The position numbers and the translations under genes were made by a program. The notes under the pieces are model-generated. The model was not told the DNA's origin. It ran no database searches and saw nothing but the letters and a program-made list of their open reading frames with translations. A stretch of DNA of 33,444 nt, taken from Dissophora ornata (taxonomy: Eukaryota; Mortierellomycota; Mortierellomycetes; Mortierellales; Mortierellaceae). Positions within the stretch are counted from its first letter, which is position 1. The number at the start of each line of letters is the position of its first letter. Of this stretch, positions 21,307 to 33,183 are shown piece after piece. The stretch lies in assembly GCA_025201705.1 (NCBI GenBank), contig MU616897.1:1-33444 (forward strand), read 5' to 3'.

Positions 21307-21775
21307 CTTCTTGCTGCTGCTGCTGTTGTTGTTGTTGTTGTGATCCGATCGCTGTCTTCACTGTAGTCGAAACTTTCGGAAGGATGACAAACAGACATGG
21401 TGCTGTCGTCCCCACCTGTCCCAAAAAGGACCCATTCGAGCAATTGGACGAAGGTCGCTGCTGCAGTCGGATCCGCTTCTGAGTCACAAGCTGCATCTCA
21501 GTCAAGACGCTTGGGTGCTCCAAGAGCCGCATCTTGATCTTTTGCTCAAGTGTCTCAGGAGAGCGATGCTCATTTTCTTCCACTGTTGGTGGTCCTGGAT
21601 GAAAATAGAGCTGATCTTCTTTGAACCGCGGCTCTTGCGGCTCAATGTGCAGTAGGGGCTGCTGCTGTAGCTGATGCTGCTTTAGCTGATGCTGCTGGGG
21701 TTCATGGCAGTGGGTCATCCATGGGTCAAATTGAGGGGCCTCGGGGCCACTGCTAAGGTTGTCGAAGCTGTCCAT
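18284..21775 (-). CDS. Large polyglutamine protein with possible leucine-rich repeats
   Basis: This is a single-exon CDS of 1163 aa. The ATG at 21775 (MDSFDNLSSG) is chosen. The frame stays open for 24 more codons upstream but begins with TTG and covers leader-like sequence. Residues 1-145 are Gln/His-rich. Residues 146-189 are Q10-EE-Q32. Acidic runs follow (one of about ten Glu in the 300s and a second near residue 630). The second half has regularly spaced hydrophobic patterns reminiscent of degenerate leucine-rich repeats (LVSFTLENFTGSLPTLD, LRNLILNRCG, LTEIQLECDRID, LQSLELMCETR). There is no clear F-box, kinase or transmembrane segment. Large LRR-like families are frequent in Mortierella-type genomes, but assignment here is inference. 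It is convergent with eL20, 156 nt apart. Confidence 0.75.
21209..21340 (-). repeat. CAA/CAG microsatellite coding for 42 Gln and 2 Glu
   Basis: This is 132 nt (44 codons) of mostly CAA with a few CAG codons on the minus strand, interrupted by two GAA codons (21305-21310). The opposite strand reads as poly-Leu, an artefact. Confidence 0.95.
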
Positions 21776-23294
21776 GGCGTAAAAAACTAGAGAAAATATA
21801 AAATTGTGGAGCGTTAGAGTGTCTGGACGCAGAAGACAGGCTAACAAAACTATATCTCGAGTATCTTGCGTACTGGCTTGTTAGAACGACGGTTTGAGGA
21901 GGCGAAGGTCAACAGTTATGGCGACAAAAAAGGGAGAACGAGATAGGAGAAGGTGTGGGTGATGATATGAAAAAAGGCAGTAGAAGAGGAGAGAAGACAG
22001 AGAGAGAGGGGAGAGGAGGGGGGCGGGGAAGAGAAAGGGCGAGAGAGATAAAGAGAGAAAATAGCGTAATGGCGGAAAACAGAAGAAGGGATTGCATCGC
22101 AGATATCGCCCGATGCCCCGCATCTGAATATATAGGGGGCCAGACGGGGGGTGGGATGGTGAGGCGCAAAACAAAGACGCATGCATCAATGCAACACTAT
22201 TCCAAGAAGATACACTTTAAGATAGGGCTCTCAGTCGCCACCTCATACTTCTCAAGCAAAAAATTAGCAAATCTTCACTGGCGTCTGCTGTACACTTCAT
22301 GACAATACCTGGCGGTGGCGGGAGGTTTGTTGGTGCGATCCTTCTAAAGTCAAAAAATGCGCAGACACGATTGGTTCTGGCAGGAGACCTCCGAAGCAAA
22401 CGTGCCCCATTATCAAATCCTCCAAGACCTGTAGCCATGTCGCTGTTGTATTTGTCAAAATGTATGATGCATTCTCAAATGCTTGTTGTTGCTAGGGTAC
22501 TTCTATTCCTGTATGCAGCATCTGCCCTCAAGGAGCAAGGAGCGGGTCACCTGGACGTGCGACCTAGACTAGCTAACTTTGGCGTGTTTCTCGCACTCGA
22601 TTCGCGTTTTCCCCTCTGCTATTACTACACCAGACGACCAGACGCTTGCCGCGTCTTGACAACCTGTTCATTTCGCCGATGTTGTGTTCTCTCTGTATTC
22701 ATTTCTTTCCTCCGAGGAGAAAACATTCGTATCGAAAAAGGGTGGTCAAGTCTAATCGAAAAGCAAGCATGTAGACTGGACCTAAATAGCCTAGGAACTC
22801 GATTTTTTGACCAAAGACTGAGAGACGAAATAATTTCTTTCTCTGGAATGGTGTACAGGATTAATTGGGTTCTGCCGAGGTGGATGTGAGGTTTTCAACC
22901 GTGGTTTAAACTCATGCTTTCCATTTTTTTCTTCCTCCTTCTCCTTCTCCTTCCCCTTCTCCTTCCCCTTCTCCTTCCCCGTCCCTTATCCACGGTGTTA
23001 TCTGGTGTGTAAAAAATCAAAAGGACACATGCTGCAAAGCAAGCAGAGCAAAAAGAAAAAATAAAAAAAAGTGATGAGAGCTGTCTATATTCGCACTTGC
23101 ATGAAGCATGCAGGTGTCACAAAAGACAAAAATTCAAGCGCAAAGGGTGAGACAGCCCTCTCCTCAGCATAAAAGTAAGCTATTGGCATGCATGGGCGGG
23201 AAGGACTGATTTACACTACACTCACTACACTTTCTGATGTGCAGCATGCCATGGTCCATCTGTTTCGCCCTTTCGTCGTTTTGTCGATCCTCAC
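21776..23294. other. Intergenic region, no gene supported
   Basis: The part near 21776-22060 is purine-rich on the plus strand (GAGA-type runs), that is, a pyrimidine-rich leader of the polyQ gene. A TCTAG at about 21791 on the minus strand may be a 5'-UTR acceptor. A 196-codon plus ORF (22299-22889) has no recognisable feature and is treated as doubtful. A CCTTCT/CCTTCCCC microsatellite with a 12-nt period lies at 22931-22984. A near-palindrome with CATGC cores lies at about 23095-23117. Confidence 0.45.
22931..22984. repeat. Pyrimidine microsatellite, period about 12
   Basis: This is a tandem run of CCTTCT and CCTTCC units in a gene-free stretch. It is a low-complexity tract with no function assigned. 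Confidence 0.8.
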
Positions 23295-26200
23295 TTACTC
23301 AACTCTGGAGGAGCGATGGTGTAACCTAGGTAGTCGCGCTAGGTCAGGGACTACAATTCCTTCATCAAACGCGGTCAAGGGGGAGCCGCTATCTCTAGCC
23401 GCAGGGCCCATCTCTGATGAGCCGTGGTCTTCTCCTGCTGTGTGCCCATGCTCATGCCCATGTCCATGTCCATGTCCAGTGCCATGACTATGCAAGCCTT
23501 CTGCACTGCTGCCGGTAGCGCTCTTACCTCCGCTGCTTCGTCTCCGATTCATGTGCCTTTGCGCGATACAGGAGCCAGATCCATGGCGAGAGCTCGATGC
23601 GCGATGCGCACCACCGCCATTGTCGCTGCTGCTTTTCGCAAACGGCGAATTCTGATACAGAGTATTTGTGCTGAATGAAACATTGGCCGCACTACTCATA
23701 TCCAGATCCGAATACCGGTACCCGTACAGCAGTTCTTCCTCATCCGCGTGGCCATAACCACCATAGTATCCTGCACGACTACCGCTAATACTACTGGCGC
23801 CGTATTGATCTTCATCGGTATCTTGCGGAGGGGAGTCCTGTTGTTTCTGTTGTCCACGGAGGGATTGAGTAAACGAAAACGAAAACGATTTGCGATGTCC
23901 CAGATCTTGGCTTTGACGATGAGCGGTCGCAGCAGCTTTGGCTTTGGCCTTTGCTGCCTCCTTGACGTTCTTGGGCGCTGTCACGGGTGCAGGCATTTCA
24001 GGTTGTAGATCCAAAGCACCACCATCGGCGCCTCCTCCGGGTAGAAGTATGGTTTTCAAGATATGATACGCAATATCCCTTGCAGAAATTTCACGAGGTT
24101 TGTCGACATTAGGTATTGAGTTTGGTATCAAGTACACATAAAACATGGAAACGTGTTCTTACCTGTTTCCCCAGTACCGGAAGTGACTCCGCATGCCCAG
24201 TAAATACTCATTCGTATACTGATCTACACGTGTCTCCTGCAGGACATGGTCTACGCGATAAGGAACTTTGGTCTCTCGCCCGCCGACATGAATCGGTGTG
24301 CGCGCAGTGTCCTCTGGTTTCGCCTTCTCATCGCCTTTGCCACCTCTGCGTTCCTCTGTCTCCGTTTCCCTTGCAATTGTCACCTTCTTGCCTTTCTTTG
24401 GCAGGTCTCCTTCACTCTTTCCATCCTGCTTCGCCTTTTCCTGTTCCTCATGTGCCGCTTGCATATTTTCGATGCTCTGGTCGCCACCAGAAGACATCAC
24501 TGCGTCAATACTGTGGGCATGAGTGTCCTGGACCGGAGATGATAGCAACGAACGAACAATATCCTCCTGCACCACATTTGACATTGCGCCTTCCCCCTGC
24601 GCCTTCTCAACCGCCGTTGGTCCCTTTTCCATACCCAGATAGTACTCCATATGTAACGGAGGAAGGTCCTCGGAGGTGATATTTGTTGGGTCCACTGCTG
24701 CCTGGGTTGTAGACGACGTCGGATCCCCCTCCCCCTCTTCAGCTTCCGCGACCTTGCTGATCGAGCTGCTTGAAGTCGAATTGGCTGCCTTGGAAACTGC
24801 TGCAGGCCTGCTGCTGTATTCCTGAGCTTCATCCTGAATACGACTACTAACGCGACGAGGGCCCAAACTAGGTCTTCTTGAGGTAATTACGGGCACTTTT
24901 GACGGCACTGTTGTAGTCGTGCTCATGTCATCATCAAACATAGGTGATGTGTTCGATGTTCCGTTATTGCCACCTTCATTTTGGTCTAGATAGGCGGCCA
25001 CGGTGGCTGCTGCAATCGCCTCTGTGACGGAAACATGGCTCCTCGCGTGCGGCTTATGCGACTTTCGGGCCGCCAGTTCCGAGTCAGGAAGTCTATTTCC
25101 GTCGACTACATTTTTGTGATGGTGATGTTTTTTGCTGGTATGATTAATATTGCTCCCCTGATCCTCGTGGAAACGTTCGCCTCCACTCTCATTCAAAGTC
25201 GTTCCATCCGTTGAAGTTGCCACCTCTGTGGGGATACTCATTTCACTACCACTACCACGGTCACTCGATCCTGGCAACCACCGCCCTGTCTTGATAGACT
25301 GTGTCATCTGCGAAAGAGTCGAGAGCGTCGGGATAGAGGGTCTTGGAATCGCTGGGACCTTATTCTCCCAGAATGACGAGATAGATCCAGGAAGAGACGG
25401 CAGCAATGATGGCAAGGAAATGGGGAATAGTTGAGAGTTTCCTGTAGAGGTCAATGTCACAGCTGGGATAGCTGCGAAGATGGGGTCGATTAGGGGTTCG
25501 ATCCTGTAGGCGAGAGGGTCAAAGGGGTGGAAGATGTTGTGGTGTGTAATGTCGTCTGGTGGATGGAAAGTATCCCATTCCAAATTTCGCATCACCATCA
25601 CCGCTCCTGTCGTTTTTTCGTTATTGCCAATAGATTAGGGGTTGGTTAGCAAAAAGAAGGAAGCTAAGATCAGATCAGTCTCTAAAGCGAACCGTAGTGA
25701 GTGAAAGATTGACGCAAACACTTACCCACAGGCGATCCAACAGTGAAGAGAATGTCGGGTCTAAACTTGAGTTTGGGCACCACAGCCCGGTACTTTGGCT
25801 GGTCCTGCTTCCTGATTCGAAGCTTTTTTACTTTCTGTGGTGTCGAGGGCGAGGTCGAATCGCCCATTGTATCTTTGAGTGTCTCAGACGATGGTTCCTC
25901 GGCCGTTTTAGTCGCTGACTCGTCCTTGGCTACTTGTTCCTCCTCGGATTCGTCATCATCCAAACAGGTCAAGATATCATACATGGCAACGCCTCCGAGC
26001 GACAGAGCATAAACTGCGATCTTGCCATTGAAATCTGGGTGTTTTGTCAAAAATGTCGAGTACGCTTCGTTCAGTTCGTCGACAATCATACGGACGATTT
26101 CTGAACCATAGTGATTGTTGAAATCTAGGTTGTTTATCCAATGAACGCATGTTTGGTTATCATGAAAACTGGGGAAAGGATCTTCCGCTGTAACCTGACG

Positions 26201-27252
26201 ACTGCGCAAGATACTTACAATACAGGATATCCGCAAAGTAATCATTCATCACCAATCGCACTATGTTGGGCACGGAAAAGGAGTGCATGAGCACGCGTCA
26301 TTGAAGAATGCGTCCGATTGGACAAGGAAAAAAAGAAAGAAAGAAGTAAAACCTACCCTTGGGAACAGTCCTCAGACTTGTCAAGGCCATACGCTGGTCG
26401 ACCATGCTGTGCAGTTTGGCGTGCCATTCGATCGGAATGATATGGACATCCGTCTTGAGGTCATGGAACTGGCTCTGGAGCACTGTCTTGGTATTCTCGA
26501 CCAAGTAGCCAACTGGGGCAATATAGTCAGATCAATAAGAAAAAAGAGCAGTGCACAGACAGTGAGATCGTTGTTTGTGTCCATCTGGACATATTATTGC
26601 CTGTATTTCGATGGCAATCTCTTACCATTGCGTTCATAGTTACCAAATTCCTCTAGCTGTCGCCCCATACCGTGAACCACAAAAATGACATGGTGTGCTA
26701 TGGATACATGTCGCAAAGAAAATTTGGTAAGTCCCTCGAAGTCACCAATAACGATACGTTAACCCGCATGCGCGAGATTTTTTTTGGCGCTTTCATTACG
26801 GTACTGGTCAGCGTCTGCAGGGTGCTTATTGTCACTCGAGGGTGTGGGATTGACAGGAGGCTGTTCTTTTATTGCTGCGCTGTCCTTAGTGCTAGATGGC
26901 GGTGTTGCTGGCGCCCTTATTTTTGACGAGGCAGTAGCTTCCACCGTAGCGATGGATGCTGGCATCTGCGACATGACTTTCTCAATGAGTGTAAGATCCC
27001 TTCTCGCCCACTGAATCAGAACGGCGATTGAGTTCTGACGTGACAAAGGTGGGTGTGGAAAGTAGACGGTGTGAAAATAAATTGTATCTCAGATTGCAAA
27101 TGAAATACTTCTCTTGCGGAGGAAGGGATATGGTGGAAAGGAGCGATCTTCGGGGCGTTGGAACGAAAAGGGACCAGAGCAAAGAAGTAAGAAGTAAGAT
27201 GGATGTGGATGGTGGATAATAGAGGGGTGAAGCGGACCTCAACGATCATCAT
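23295..27252 (-). CDS. DDHD-domain intracellular phospholipase A1-like protein
   Basis: The exons are complement(join(23295..24078, 24163..25606, 25726..26124, 26219..26260, 26357..26512, 26626..26697, 26764..27034, 27238..27252)), about 1060 aa, with phases matching at every join. The family (animal DDHD1, DDHD2 and SEC23IP) hydrolyses lipids at ER/Golgi membranes. Seen: the lipase-like HHVIFVVHGMGRQ (97-109); VHIIPIEWHAKLH; DILYY; the nucleophile elbow YALSLGG with Ser227; DILFTVGSPVG; NIFHPFDPLAYRIEPL (342-357); and RVDHVLQ (769-775), then a segment with H793 and DIAYHILKTIL. Odd points: the elbow is A-L-S-L-G instead of the usual G-x-S-x-G, and about 400 low-complexity residues separate the two halves of the DDHD domain. 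The C-terminal 240 residues are low complexity, with a GHGHGHGH run. The first exon (MMIVE) is uncertain; a longer exon ending at GTATTT also keeps the frame. The stop overlaps a donor consensus. Confidence 0.85.
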
Positions 27253-27416
27253 ATCTTTGTAATCAGATGAATGTTCTGTACGTAGATCTACTATCTAGCG
27301 CATGCCAACAACTGCAATGCTTTCTTTTGTTTCTTTTAATGATGACATGATATGCGAAAATGATATATGAAAGGGGGAAGCGATGCGAGATACAATTAGG
27401 AGGGCGACCGCATCCT

Positions 27417-29256
27417 TCACTTCTTGACCACCTTCTTCTTTGGCACATTGGCCTTGACCTTGGTCTTGCCCTTCTTAATCCCCAAATCGACCTTTGCTCC
27501 CTTCTGCGACCGCTCTCCCTCAACGATCGTGCCCGTCTTCTTCTTTGTCAAGATGTGCTTGTCATTGGCCTTTCGGCTCTTGAACGCCAGTCTCTTGGCA
27601 GCACCGTCCATAACAATCGGTGCATGCTGCGCCTTTGCTCCCTTGCCGTCCTTACCGTCCTTGCCCTTGAGTCCCTTGGCTGACTTGGCGACTCCAGCGT
27701 TGGATCGGGGCCCTTTGCCGTTGGTCTCATTGTTTTCTTGCTCAAGACGCTTGCAACGGACCACACGTAACTTGCGTGTTCCCATCTTGGTATCATGCAA
27801 TCTCAGCGCTACGTCGACCGAAGCACGATCCTGGAATTGAACATATGCAAAGCCTTTTCCGAGATTGGTCTTGCGGTCGCGAATGATGCGCACGTTCTCA
27901 ATATCACCAGAGTCCTTGAAAAAGTTCCAGAGATCTTCCTCCTGTGCATCAAAGCTCAAGTTACCGACAAACACGCTCTTCTTGGGTTGGTGTTTCTATT
28001 TGAGTAACATATTGTAAATAACATCATTAGTCTCCCGTGATAATTAACCCATGCAGAGACGTATGTATTCCCGTACGAGAGTCCAATTGTTCTTTACCTT
28101 GTCGCCATCAACCGTATCGACACGGATGTGCTTGTTGAAGAAGAGCTGTCCATTCAAAGCAGCAACTGCCTTTGCGACCGATTCCTTGTTCTTATAGACA
28201 ATGTATGCGTTAACGATATCACGCTCTGGGTGCAACTTTCCAGTAATAAATGCGATCTTTCGCGGCAATAGTTCGGAAAACGCAATCGAACGGAAGCGAA
28301 TCGACTCGACTGGTCCATGGACTGTGAAAGTCGATTTGAGCTTTCTGAAATCGGCCTTGGCCATGGAAGATACTGCCAGGTTGCCGACGAACGCTGTCCG
28401 TGCCTGTCTCTCGGGATCGTCCGATTTTTTGGTACCGTCTTTGTTGGTGTCTGGTGAAGCATCCTCATCGTCTGAATCTCCGCTGTTCCCCTTGCTAGCT
28501 GCTGCTTTTGTTGCCTTTGTTGTGGCCTTTGTTGTCTTAGCCTTCTTACTCTCATTCTCGTCCGATCCAGCAGATGGCTCTACTTTGCGCTTGTTGCTCT
28601 TCTTCAAAGACTCGTGTACCAGATCCTCGATCTTGGACTCTTCCATATCGACATCCTCGCCATAGTCATGCTTTGTCTGCTGCTCGACCAACTCCATAGT
28701 TTCCTTTGGAGCATTTTTCGCCTTTTTGGATTCCTTTTTAGACGATGTCGTTGCAGCCAATTTTGCTTCGTATTTGGCTTCAACACTAGCCTTTCCTTTC
28801 TTTCCTTTCTTGTTGCTTCCCTCGTCCTCATCCTCGTCCTCTTCCTCGTCGTTGATATCCATGCCCATGCTCTCAGAGTCTTTGGAGGCGGAGGATTTCT
28901 TGTTCTTTTTCGGGACGGGGGTGGACTTTGGCTTGGGGGTCTTTGTCTTCTTCTTGGGTTGCTCGGGGAGGTCTTCTGGATATGGCTGACGAACCTTGGC
29001 AGCAATTGAAGGTGGGGCCTGAGCGGGTCCGGCCTAGATATGTAATGTTAGCAGTGACGGTTGGAGGAGGGAGAAGCTGTGAGCAAGTCGTGTCTGGTGA
29101 CTATTTCGTGCGATCCTTGCTTCTTATTGCAGTATTGACTGTATTTGTCGAGTGAATATGTCTATCGATTGCGGTTTTCCGTACACTGTTCTTGAAAAGA
29201 GAGTCGAGCGAGCTCTCAACGGACTTGCCCTTGAGCAATGCTGCGGTCAGGGACAT
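27417..29256 (-). CDS. NOP12: Nop12/RBM34-family nucleolar RNA-binding protein
   Basis: The exons are complement(join(27417..27995, 28098..29033, 29185..29256)), all phase 0, giving 528 aa. The yeast family member Nop12 works in pre-25S rRNA processing in the nucleolus. RRM1 begins at AFVGNL (238-243) and has the long loop with IRFRS and [16 protein letters not shown] that is typical of RBM34. RRM2 has RNP2 VFVGNL (344-349) and RNP1 KGFAYVQF (383-390). The N-terminus ([20 protein letters not shown]) is followed by Lys/Pro/Ser-rich and acidic, disordered, nucleolar-type sequence. The C-terminus is Lys-rich (ending KKKVVKK), which fits RNA or nucleolar binding. It is divergent from the Sds3/Dep1 gene across 865 bp and head-to-tail with the DDHD gene 165 bp downstream. 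Confidence 0.9.
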
Positions 29257-30121
29257 TGTGAAGGCGATGTGGATGGTGTGTCTATTGAAGCAGGCAAAGC
29301 AGGTAGAGTGGTAGTGGCCTTTTTTTTTTTCTTTTTTTTCCAAGCAAAGGTATTTTGTTTTGCAAGTGGCTTGTTTCGATGCAATTGCAATTGGAATTCG
29401 CAGTCCCGTCGCAGAGCGTGTTCATGTTCTCTGACTGGCCGATTGCTCTCTCGTCTCTGGTTGACTGGTCTGGTCTGGTCCTGGTCTGGCGTTTGCACCC
29501 CGGACGTCACTCTGCTTCGACGACGGAGCGCCATTAAACGTTTAATGCATAACGATATGGGGTCGCCTTCGCAGATAGATGCAACGATAACCCTGGTGAC
29601 AGTTATCGGCGCTGTCCGTGATCTCCTCTTTTACGATCAGGGATCCACCTCGTCTTTCATTCCCTACATCCCCTCCCCGCACCACACTGTGAAGAGAAGA
29701 CTCAAATGATATGAAATAAAAGTCGGACTCGTTTTTATTTCACTCTGTCAGTCCAAGGGGAGCCCGTTTCTTTCTTCCAATTCGTTTTTTTTCCCATCAC
29801 AGACTCATCGACCTTTCTTCAATCGCCTATTCGCTCTTTCCCCCTCACGTCCCCCTCGCTCTCATTATTTCCCCTGCCTCAACAAGCACGGACGGGCTGA
29901 ATAACGGAACTTGACAAAAACGGCTTTTGAACACGACCAAGGTCCGCTATGTGTTTCGTTCTTTTCCTGAACTCCCGTCACTGATAACGGCCAATTGAAC
30001 ATACTTTTTAACCTCTCTCGAACTATCCCATAGGCCAATCCCACTCGGGACAAGGAGACAGACACCATCCACACTTAACGGCATACCTATTACGGCAGCT
30101 GAGCCTAGAGACGGATCCGAG
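29257..30121. promoter_or_regulatory. Shared divergent promoter of the Nop12 and Sds3/Dep1 genes
   Basis: 865 bp separate the two start codons. Both leaders are expected here. Pyrimidine-rich sequence lies at 29755-29880 ahead of the plus gene, and an A/T tract at 29320-29342. A 185-codon ORF at 29152-29709 overlaps the first exon of the minus gene and has no domain, so it is not called. Confidence 0.5.
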
Positions 30122-33100
30122 ATGAAAGGCAATGGCAAGGATAAGCCCGCTCTTACCACGGAGCAACAAGACCAAATACAACAGCAAGACCAGGGTCGGG
30201 TGCCCATCAATGGTGACAAAACCACCTCCTCCGCTGACAAGGATCAGAAAAAGATAGATGAGGATGAACAAGAGCACGGTCTCAATGGTGAGGCCGAATC
30301 CATGGGTGGTTCGGAACCCGCCACGGCGGGTGCCACTTCTGTTGCAGAAGAGGCGGAACACGATGCAGAGATGAAAGAGGCTTCGCCCGCGCCAGCTGAA
30401 GTTGCTGAACAGGATACACCCATGATGGAAACCGAGACGCCCCGAGAGGGCTGCAACTCACGTGCCAGCGAAGGGATCAATCAGGAGGATCTTGATGGCG
30501 CGCTCCTGGATGGCGCATTGGATGACTACGACGACCTAGGTCAGGATACCGAGGACACTGAAGTCAACAATGAATTTAGTGATGACGATGACGACGACGA
30601 TCTGGATGACGGGCTACTGGATTCCAGTGATAAACTAGGTCTTGACGATGAGATGCACTCGCCGGAGGGTATGTCGAATAGGGATACTGCCAAGTCAGAT
30701 GATCGTGACACAGACACTCACGACGATGGCGATGATCAGCATGACAAAGGTGCTACTGCAGCCCACTCGGAAGACTCGGACAGTGACTTACCTGAGCCCG
30801 AAGGAAGCGATGACGAGCATGAGGGTGACGATGAGGAGGAGGAGGATGAGGCAGAGGCGGATGAAGATGACATGGATGACCTAGACGACGAGGGAATGGA
30901 CGAAGATGACGAAGAGGATGAGCCAGTGAAGAGAGCACCGGAGCCTAAGAAAGACACGATGCTCTCTCAAAGGGCTGTACTTAACCGCCCTCCTGCAACA
31001 GAAGAAGAGCTTAAGGACAGTGGAGATGATCTCTCTGATCTGTCAGAGTTTGATGATACCGATGACTCAGATGATGACGATATGCTCGAGACCAAGCCTT
31101 CCAGCAAAGAATCAGCAGCCAACTCCTCTTCCACTGCACCAACATCAACATCAACGACAAATGGCAAACAGGCGCCAGCTGGACGCAAGAGATCACTTCA
31201 TGACACCAGCAAAGAGATTGCCAAGCAGGACCAGGAGCCCGTGAAGACGGAACAGGAGGACAAGGTTGAGATCCCGAATGGCAGAGCAAGACTCATGGAG
31301 AGAAAGGTCTCCGAGCCTGAAGGCACGCCACATTCTGAAAAGGATTCCGGATCAGAACCACCTGAAGAGGAGGAGGAGGAGGAGGAGGAGGAAGAGGAAG
31401 AGGGGGAGGAAGAAAAGCATGCAGATGAAGAAGAAGAGGAAGAAGGTAGTGGAACCATTGTGCACGAACCATCCACTGAACGCGGAGCAAATACGGTCAG
31501 CCTTTTGCAGCAAGATTTTGTTTCTAACATTCTGCTGTGTATCTTGGAATAGATGTGGAAAAGAAGCTATTACACAAGGACGCTCTGGATGCGCTAACAA
31601 GTATTGAGGTTGAGTTTGCCAATCTTCGAGACAAGTACGTCATAATTGCATGAACTCGGTTGACGGCTTACTATGGATATTGCGTACTTCTTTATACTGA
31701 TCATTGTTCGACCGACCGTACTAGAATGTACGAGGAGCGGATGCAGGAGTTGGACACGGAGGTCGAAATGATCAATGCTGGTAAGATGGGAAGGATGGGT
31801 GTGACTGATATCGTCATTTCTTGGTGGTATCCCTTGTATAGTTCGGCGTGTTCAGCATTAGCATTCAATACTCTATGCAGGTACACATCCGGAACTATCC
31901 TCATTGATGCAAGAGATTGAACACAAGCGAGAAGAAAGACTGCGGTTCGCAGATATGGGTAGGAAGTACCTGATGGACATCGCTGAAAGCCAATACCAAG
32001 TCTCTGAATATAGAGCACACTGCACCTTCCAGGTAAACGCTTCGTGGTTATGGTTTCATTCAACGGCAGGCTTTTGCCATTTCCGCTGAGTAAACTAACG
32101 GCTGATAATGTTGCATATAGTCCTCACGGCGTAACATGAGGACAAACATGATTTGGGAGCTCGGGAAGAAGCAAAGGCGGATGATGATGGAGCTTACATT
32201 ATCCTCCGATACCCAAAAGCGCAAAGGTAACGTGCCGTCGACGGGATGACTGATGTCAAACAGATATATAGGGCGTGTCGTGTTCACGCTTTTGCTCTTC
32301 TTTTTTGGCCTTAGTCAATGATGATAAGGCTACGATGGTGCGAGCACGGAAGCTTAAACGGATGGAAGCAAACGAGCTTAAGGCTGTCTATGAGCGGCGT
32401 GGTTTCCCTACAAGCAAAAAGCCCGCTCCGGTTACAAGCATAGAGCTGGATAATGACTTTACAGCCATGGGGGTAGGCAACAAATCCATGTGTGGAGAGG
32501 CGTCCAGGCGAAAATGAACTATGCTAATCATGGTTGCCTGTTTCTCCGGTGACGTTGTTTTTGTTAGCTTGCAAGACCACTACAAGTCAACTCTATAGAG
32601 CAGGAGCCTCAGCTAACAAGGGTATCCGGGCATATGCCACCATCGATGCCTATTCCGCAGTCATTAACGTCTTCTAGACCAATAGTAAGCAACCGGTGGG
32701 CTTCAACAGCCGATTATCCACCGCCACAAAACATGTCGCAACAGAGTGTGTACTATGGTTCGTATAAGGTCGTTGTCCTCGCTTGTTACTTATTCACATT
32801 ACAGACTGGCATGTACCGCAGCAGTTCATTGATCGCTGACAATGTACACATATGCTGTTTTACTGGGCAGGTCCTCGACCAGAGGTTGAAATCTATGTAG
32901 ACGGCAACCGATGCAAGATTGACGGGATCTGGTATAAGCCCAACGACTCTGTTGTTGTCTTGGATGCATCGATCGGGAAATATAACGCAAAGTACCTATA
33001 TCTAATGAACGACGAGGTAAGCATCTCTATCTCACATGAGGCGATCGTTGGGTTCAAAGGACGCGATTCAAACCGTGTTGTATTATTCAATAGATCATGC

Positions 33101-33183
33101 TGCAAAGGACAGACGGATCAAAGACGAGGCTACACTTGGGACTTTTCAGAGGTCGCAAGCTTTGCATGCAGCCAAAACCATAG
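30122..33183 (+). CDS. Sds3/Dep1-family subunit of the Sin3-Rpd3L histone deacetylase complex
   Basis: The nine exons are join(30122..31445, 31553..31634, 31725..31780, 31881..32032, 32121..32226, 32315..32472, 32568..32757, 32871..33016, 33094..33183), phases all consistent, 767 aa. The Sds3-like domain (about 442-575) is a coiled coil: LDALTSIEVEFANLRDKMY, MQELDTEVEMINAGTHPEL, LMQEIEHKREERL and QYQVSEYRAHCTFQ. Proteins of this family (yeast Sds3 and Dep1, animal SUDS3 and BRMS1) hold the Sin3 deacetylase complex together and keep genes repressed. The 441-residue N-terminus is extremely acidic (Asp/Glu runs, with a final Glu block at about 415-441), which recalls Dep1 more than the short Sds3. 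The C-terminal 75 residues (VEIYVDGNRCKIDGIWYKPNDSV... ending LFRGRKL) form a compact extra module. Exon 1 ends at GAAG/GTAGTG; reading through it gives a premature stop, so the splice is needed. Confidence 0.88.
31364..31445 (+). repeat. GAG/GAA tract coding for poly-glutamate
   Basis: Purine repeats in the Sds3/Dep1 gene encode runs of Glu just before the end of exon 1. The exon boundary falls inside the last Glu run, in front of a GTAGTG donor. Confidence 0.85.

Noticed and set aside
21014..21343. Plus-strand ORF with a poly-leucine run
   Set aside because: It is the antisense reading of the CAA/CAG repeat in the polyQ gene.
22299..22889. 196-codon plus-strand ORF
   Set aside because: The ATG is in poor context. 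There are no motifs, signal peptide or intron signals, and the composition resembles random reading of intergenic DNA. It cannot be excluded as a lineage-specific gene.
25490..25510. GGTTCGATCC, resembling a tRNA B box
   Set aside because: It lies inside the coding exon of the DDHD gene, with no matching A box or cloverleaf.
30736..31530. Minus-strand Ser-rich ORFs
   Set aside because: They are antisense shadows of the Asp/Glu-rich part of the Sds3/Dep1 gene (GAG/GAC read backwards gives Ser, Leu and Pro).
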